From NCBI GenBank assembly GCA_964557575.1, contig CAZLBC010000036.1, forward strand, positions 1 to 44,335: 44,335 nucleotides of DNA, written 5' to 3'. This document shows positions 42,735 through 44,335 of this stretch, one piece after another (the first letter of the stretch is position 1; every line of letters begins with the position of its first letter). The notes beneath the pieces are model-generated. The model had not been told where the DNA came from. It worked only from the letters and a program-made list of their open reading frames with translations, and did not search any database. The position numbers and the translations under genes are program-made. Origin of the DNA: CAZLBC01 sp964557575. GTDB taxonomy: Bacteria; Planctomycetota; Phycisphaerae; SM23-33.

Positions 42735-43871
42735 TCAGTGCGGAGATTGCTCAGCAAGTTCCCTGAGCTTGGGCATCTGCGCCCTGAGTTCGGCGGCCGC
42801 CGCCGTTTCGGGGTAATTGTCGACCACCTGCGTCGACAACTCCAGGGCTTCCGCGTACCGCCGGCGGTCCACCATGTCGAGAATGCGGTCGCGAAGCTCC
42901 CGCACTTCCTCGATACGCGTGTTGTCCACGAGTGTCGACATTCGCGCTTTGACCTCTGCCGCTTCCTGCGAATCCGGAAACTTTTCAATTAACTCTCTGG
43001 CGGCTTCAAGCGCGTTTTTCCACTGCCTCTTTTCCGCATACAACCTGATCTGATGTGACAGTCTCTGCGTTTGTTCGGTCGTGAACGACCCGTATTCACA
43101 CCGTACCCGTTCCAGCAATTTTTCCGCTGCTTCGAATCCCGGAAAGCGATCGCACACCTCCTGTGCAAGGATCTGGGCCTCGACGAAGTTGGAAACGCTC
43201 ATGAGGTCGTTGACCTGCCGGCCGTATTCCTCGAACTGCTGCTGTGCTTCTTTCGTTCGCAGTTCCTGTATTTTTTCGTGATACACGGATACCTGGTCAT
43301 CCCCCGGGACAGCGGCGGAGAACCTGCGGCAGAGAGATTCCGCACGCATGAAATCACCGGTCTCTATGGCCGCCTCGATCTGCGCGGTTAAGTCCGAGAC
43401 GATCATGGCCCTGACTTCCTGCCTTCGCAGGCCTTTTTCCTCCTCGGTCAGCAGGACGGCAGTGTTGATCTCCGCGAGCGTGTCCATGATCTGGTGCAAG
43501 AGTGTGTCGTTTTCAGAAACGGAATCCGCGCCCGCGGCCTGTTGATCAACCCCGACCTGAGGAGGCATCTCGGCACGCTGGCCGGCAGACGGCAGGTCCT
43601 CGATACGTTTGAGGATCGTCGTCAGCACGACCCTGTTTTTGTGCGCACCGCTGATGACCATGCCGATCGCCCAAAACAACAGGGCACACGCGGTGCCCGC
43701 AAGAAAAACACTCAGCTTCTCGACGTTGAAATCGCCCTCCATCGACCGGTAGAGTGCATGCAGGCCGCCGCCGGTCAACACCAGGACGGCGAGCGTATAA
43801 CAAAACCAGGCGCTCCCGGAAATCGACCTCGATTCCCGATGCGGGTGTCCTCTCGTATCACCGTCTCTCAT
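42735..43871 (-). CDS. Membrane protein with TPR-like C-terminal repeats
   Basis: 378 residues. Two membrane helices at about 19-42 (SAWFCYTLAVLVLTGGGLHAL) and 54-75 (LSVFLAGTACALLFWAIGMVI) with short positive loops. A flexible linker follows (80-120), then helical TPR-type repeats (SLCRRFSAAVPGDDQV; LAQEVCDRFPGFEAAEKLL; AARELIEKFPDSQEAAEVK; STQVVDNYPETAAAAELR) facing the cytoplasm. These act as protein scaffolds. AAAGGAG lies 12 nt before the ATG. Not recognised as a named family. Confidence 0.78.
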   Translation of the reverse strand: MRDGDTRGHPHRESRSISGSAWFCYTLAVLVLTGGGLHALYRSMEGDFNVEKLSVFLAGTACALLFWAIGMVISGAHKNRVVLTTILKRIEDLPSAGQRAEMPPQVGVDQQAAGADSVSENDTLLHQIMDTLAEINTAVLLTEEEKGLRRQEVRAMIVSDLTAQIEAAIETGDFMRAESLCRRFSAAVPGDDQVSVYHEKIQELRTKEAQQQFEEYGRQVNDLMSVSNFVEAQILAQEVCDRFPGFEAAEKLLERVRCEYGSFTTEQTQRLSHQIRLYAEKRQWKNALEAARELIEKFPDSQEAAEVKARMSTLVDNTRIEEVRELRDRILDMVDRRRYAEALELSTQVVDNYPETAAAAELRAQMPKLRELAEQSPH

Positions 43872-44115
43872 GGATGAACTGAACTCCTTTGCCGAATATA
43901 TGTTACATTATGCATTCCGCTTCCGGCAAAACAAGATGACAACCGCGATATTTTTCCCGAAATGAGCGTATTCACCGCATAAAACAGGAATATCGAGGCC
44001 ATATTTAACGCGAAATGAGTATATATCTATTTATTTTAAAACCTTGCGAGCCTCAAAAAATATTAGGGTAATCACCTTAATTTTCTTGATCCGCCGGGCG
44101 ATTCGAATATAATTA
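43872..44115. other. AT-rich intergenic region
   Basis: No gene seen. Markedly AT-rich compared with the rest of the window, with an imperfect direct repeat around CGAAATGAG (43958-43966 and 44011-44019, 53-bp period). The promoter of the membrane TPR gene should be at its left end (minus strand). The right end abuts the 160-bp repeats. Confidence 0.6.
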
Positions 44116-44275
44116 GGGCCTGCTGAACAAGTCGGCCGTCGGCGAGAAAGAGACACGTTTTTCGCACGTCAAGGAAGTCGAAGCAGGCGATTCTATACGA
44201 ATCGCCGATGGAGACTGACGATGAGGTGCGGAAAAATGTCCTTTCGCAGGCAGGCCCTGGATTGTTCAGCAGCCC
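44116..44275. mobile_element. 160-bp palindromic MITE-like repeat, copy B
   Basis: Same element as copy A, same length and orientation, with about 10 base differences, several of them in predicted loops. Terminal inverted repeats GGGC(C)TGCTGAACAA / TTGTTCAGCAGCCC; internal 8-bp stem GGCGATTC / GAATCGCC with loop TATAC. Confidence 0.88.
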
Positions 44276-44282
44276 GTAAATA

Positions 44283-44335
44283 GGGCCTGCTGAACAAGTC
44301 GGCCGTCGGCGAGAAAGAGACACGTTTTTCGCACG
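44283..44335. mobile_element. 160-bp palindromic MITE-like repeat, copy C (cut by window edge)
   Basis: The first 53 bp are identical to copy B, in the same orientation, separated from it by 7 bp (GTAAATA). Head-to-tail tandem arrangement. The remainder is beyond the window. Confidence 0.85.

Noticed and set aside
1..44335. CRISPR array
   Set aside because: The only short-period repeats are the 13-bp pair at 19769, the 55-bp and 84-bp coding repeats, and the 160-bp element. None has regular repeat-spacer structure, and no cas gene is seen.

Overview
The window is a GC-rich bacterial segment that I read as Planctomycetota (PVC group), with moderate confidence. Signs are: very large exported proteins with PPC, cadherin-like and LamG domains; a multihaem beta-propeller protein resembling hydrazine synthase alpha; PQQ-propeller fusions; sparse Shine-Dalgarno sites; and WXG100/FtsK genes in an apparently Gram-negative setting. 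No 16S gene is present, so this rests on gene content only. A run of 100 N marks an assembly gap at 1775-1874.

Layout. 1-5155: C-terminal part of a giant secreted protein with a caspase-like (clan CD) protease domain, interrupted by the gap. 5228-5335: bidirectional terminator and tRNA-Glu(CUC). 5538-6713: enolase-superfamily epimerase. 6786-19599: an accessory stretch in which four different toxin-antitoxin modules (HepT/MntA, VapBC, AbiE, YefM/YoeB) alternate with large exported proteins (methyltransferase-like/PQQ/LamG fusion, putative alpha/alpha-barrel protein, trihaem propeller protein). 19829-22110: gingipain-like protease and a LEA14/WHy lipoprotein. 22190-22349: a 160-bp palindromic mobile-type repeat. 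22454-28052: a four-gene operon of two WXG100-like small proteins, a coiled-coil protein with a DUF2185-like C-terminus, and a membrane-anchored FtsK/EccC-type ATPase. This is the best candidate here for a little-described system, a pared-down type VII-like secretion apparatus. 28080-43871: mostly housekeeping genes, namely lepA, a HEAT-repeat protein, a degenerate protease-like protein, glyA, thiD2-thiE, htrA/degP, a radical SAM enzyme, the pyrR-pyrB-pyrC operon, purD and a membrane TPR protein. 43872-44335: AT-rich intergenic DNA ending in two tandem copies of the 160-bp repeat, the last cut by the window edge.

Regulation visible in the sequence. Three of the TA modules carry perfect inverted repeats over their promoters, including the TGTACA palindrome typical of yefM. 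Several genes (epimerase, trihaem protein, pyrR, possibly a leader ORF before the gingipain-like gene) have a -10-like hexamer exactly 7 nt before ATG and no ribosome binding site, suggesting leaderless transcripts.
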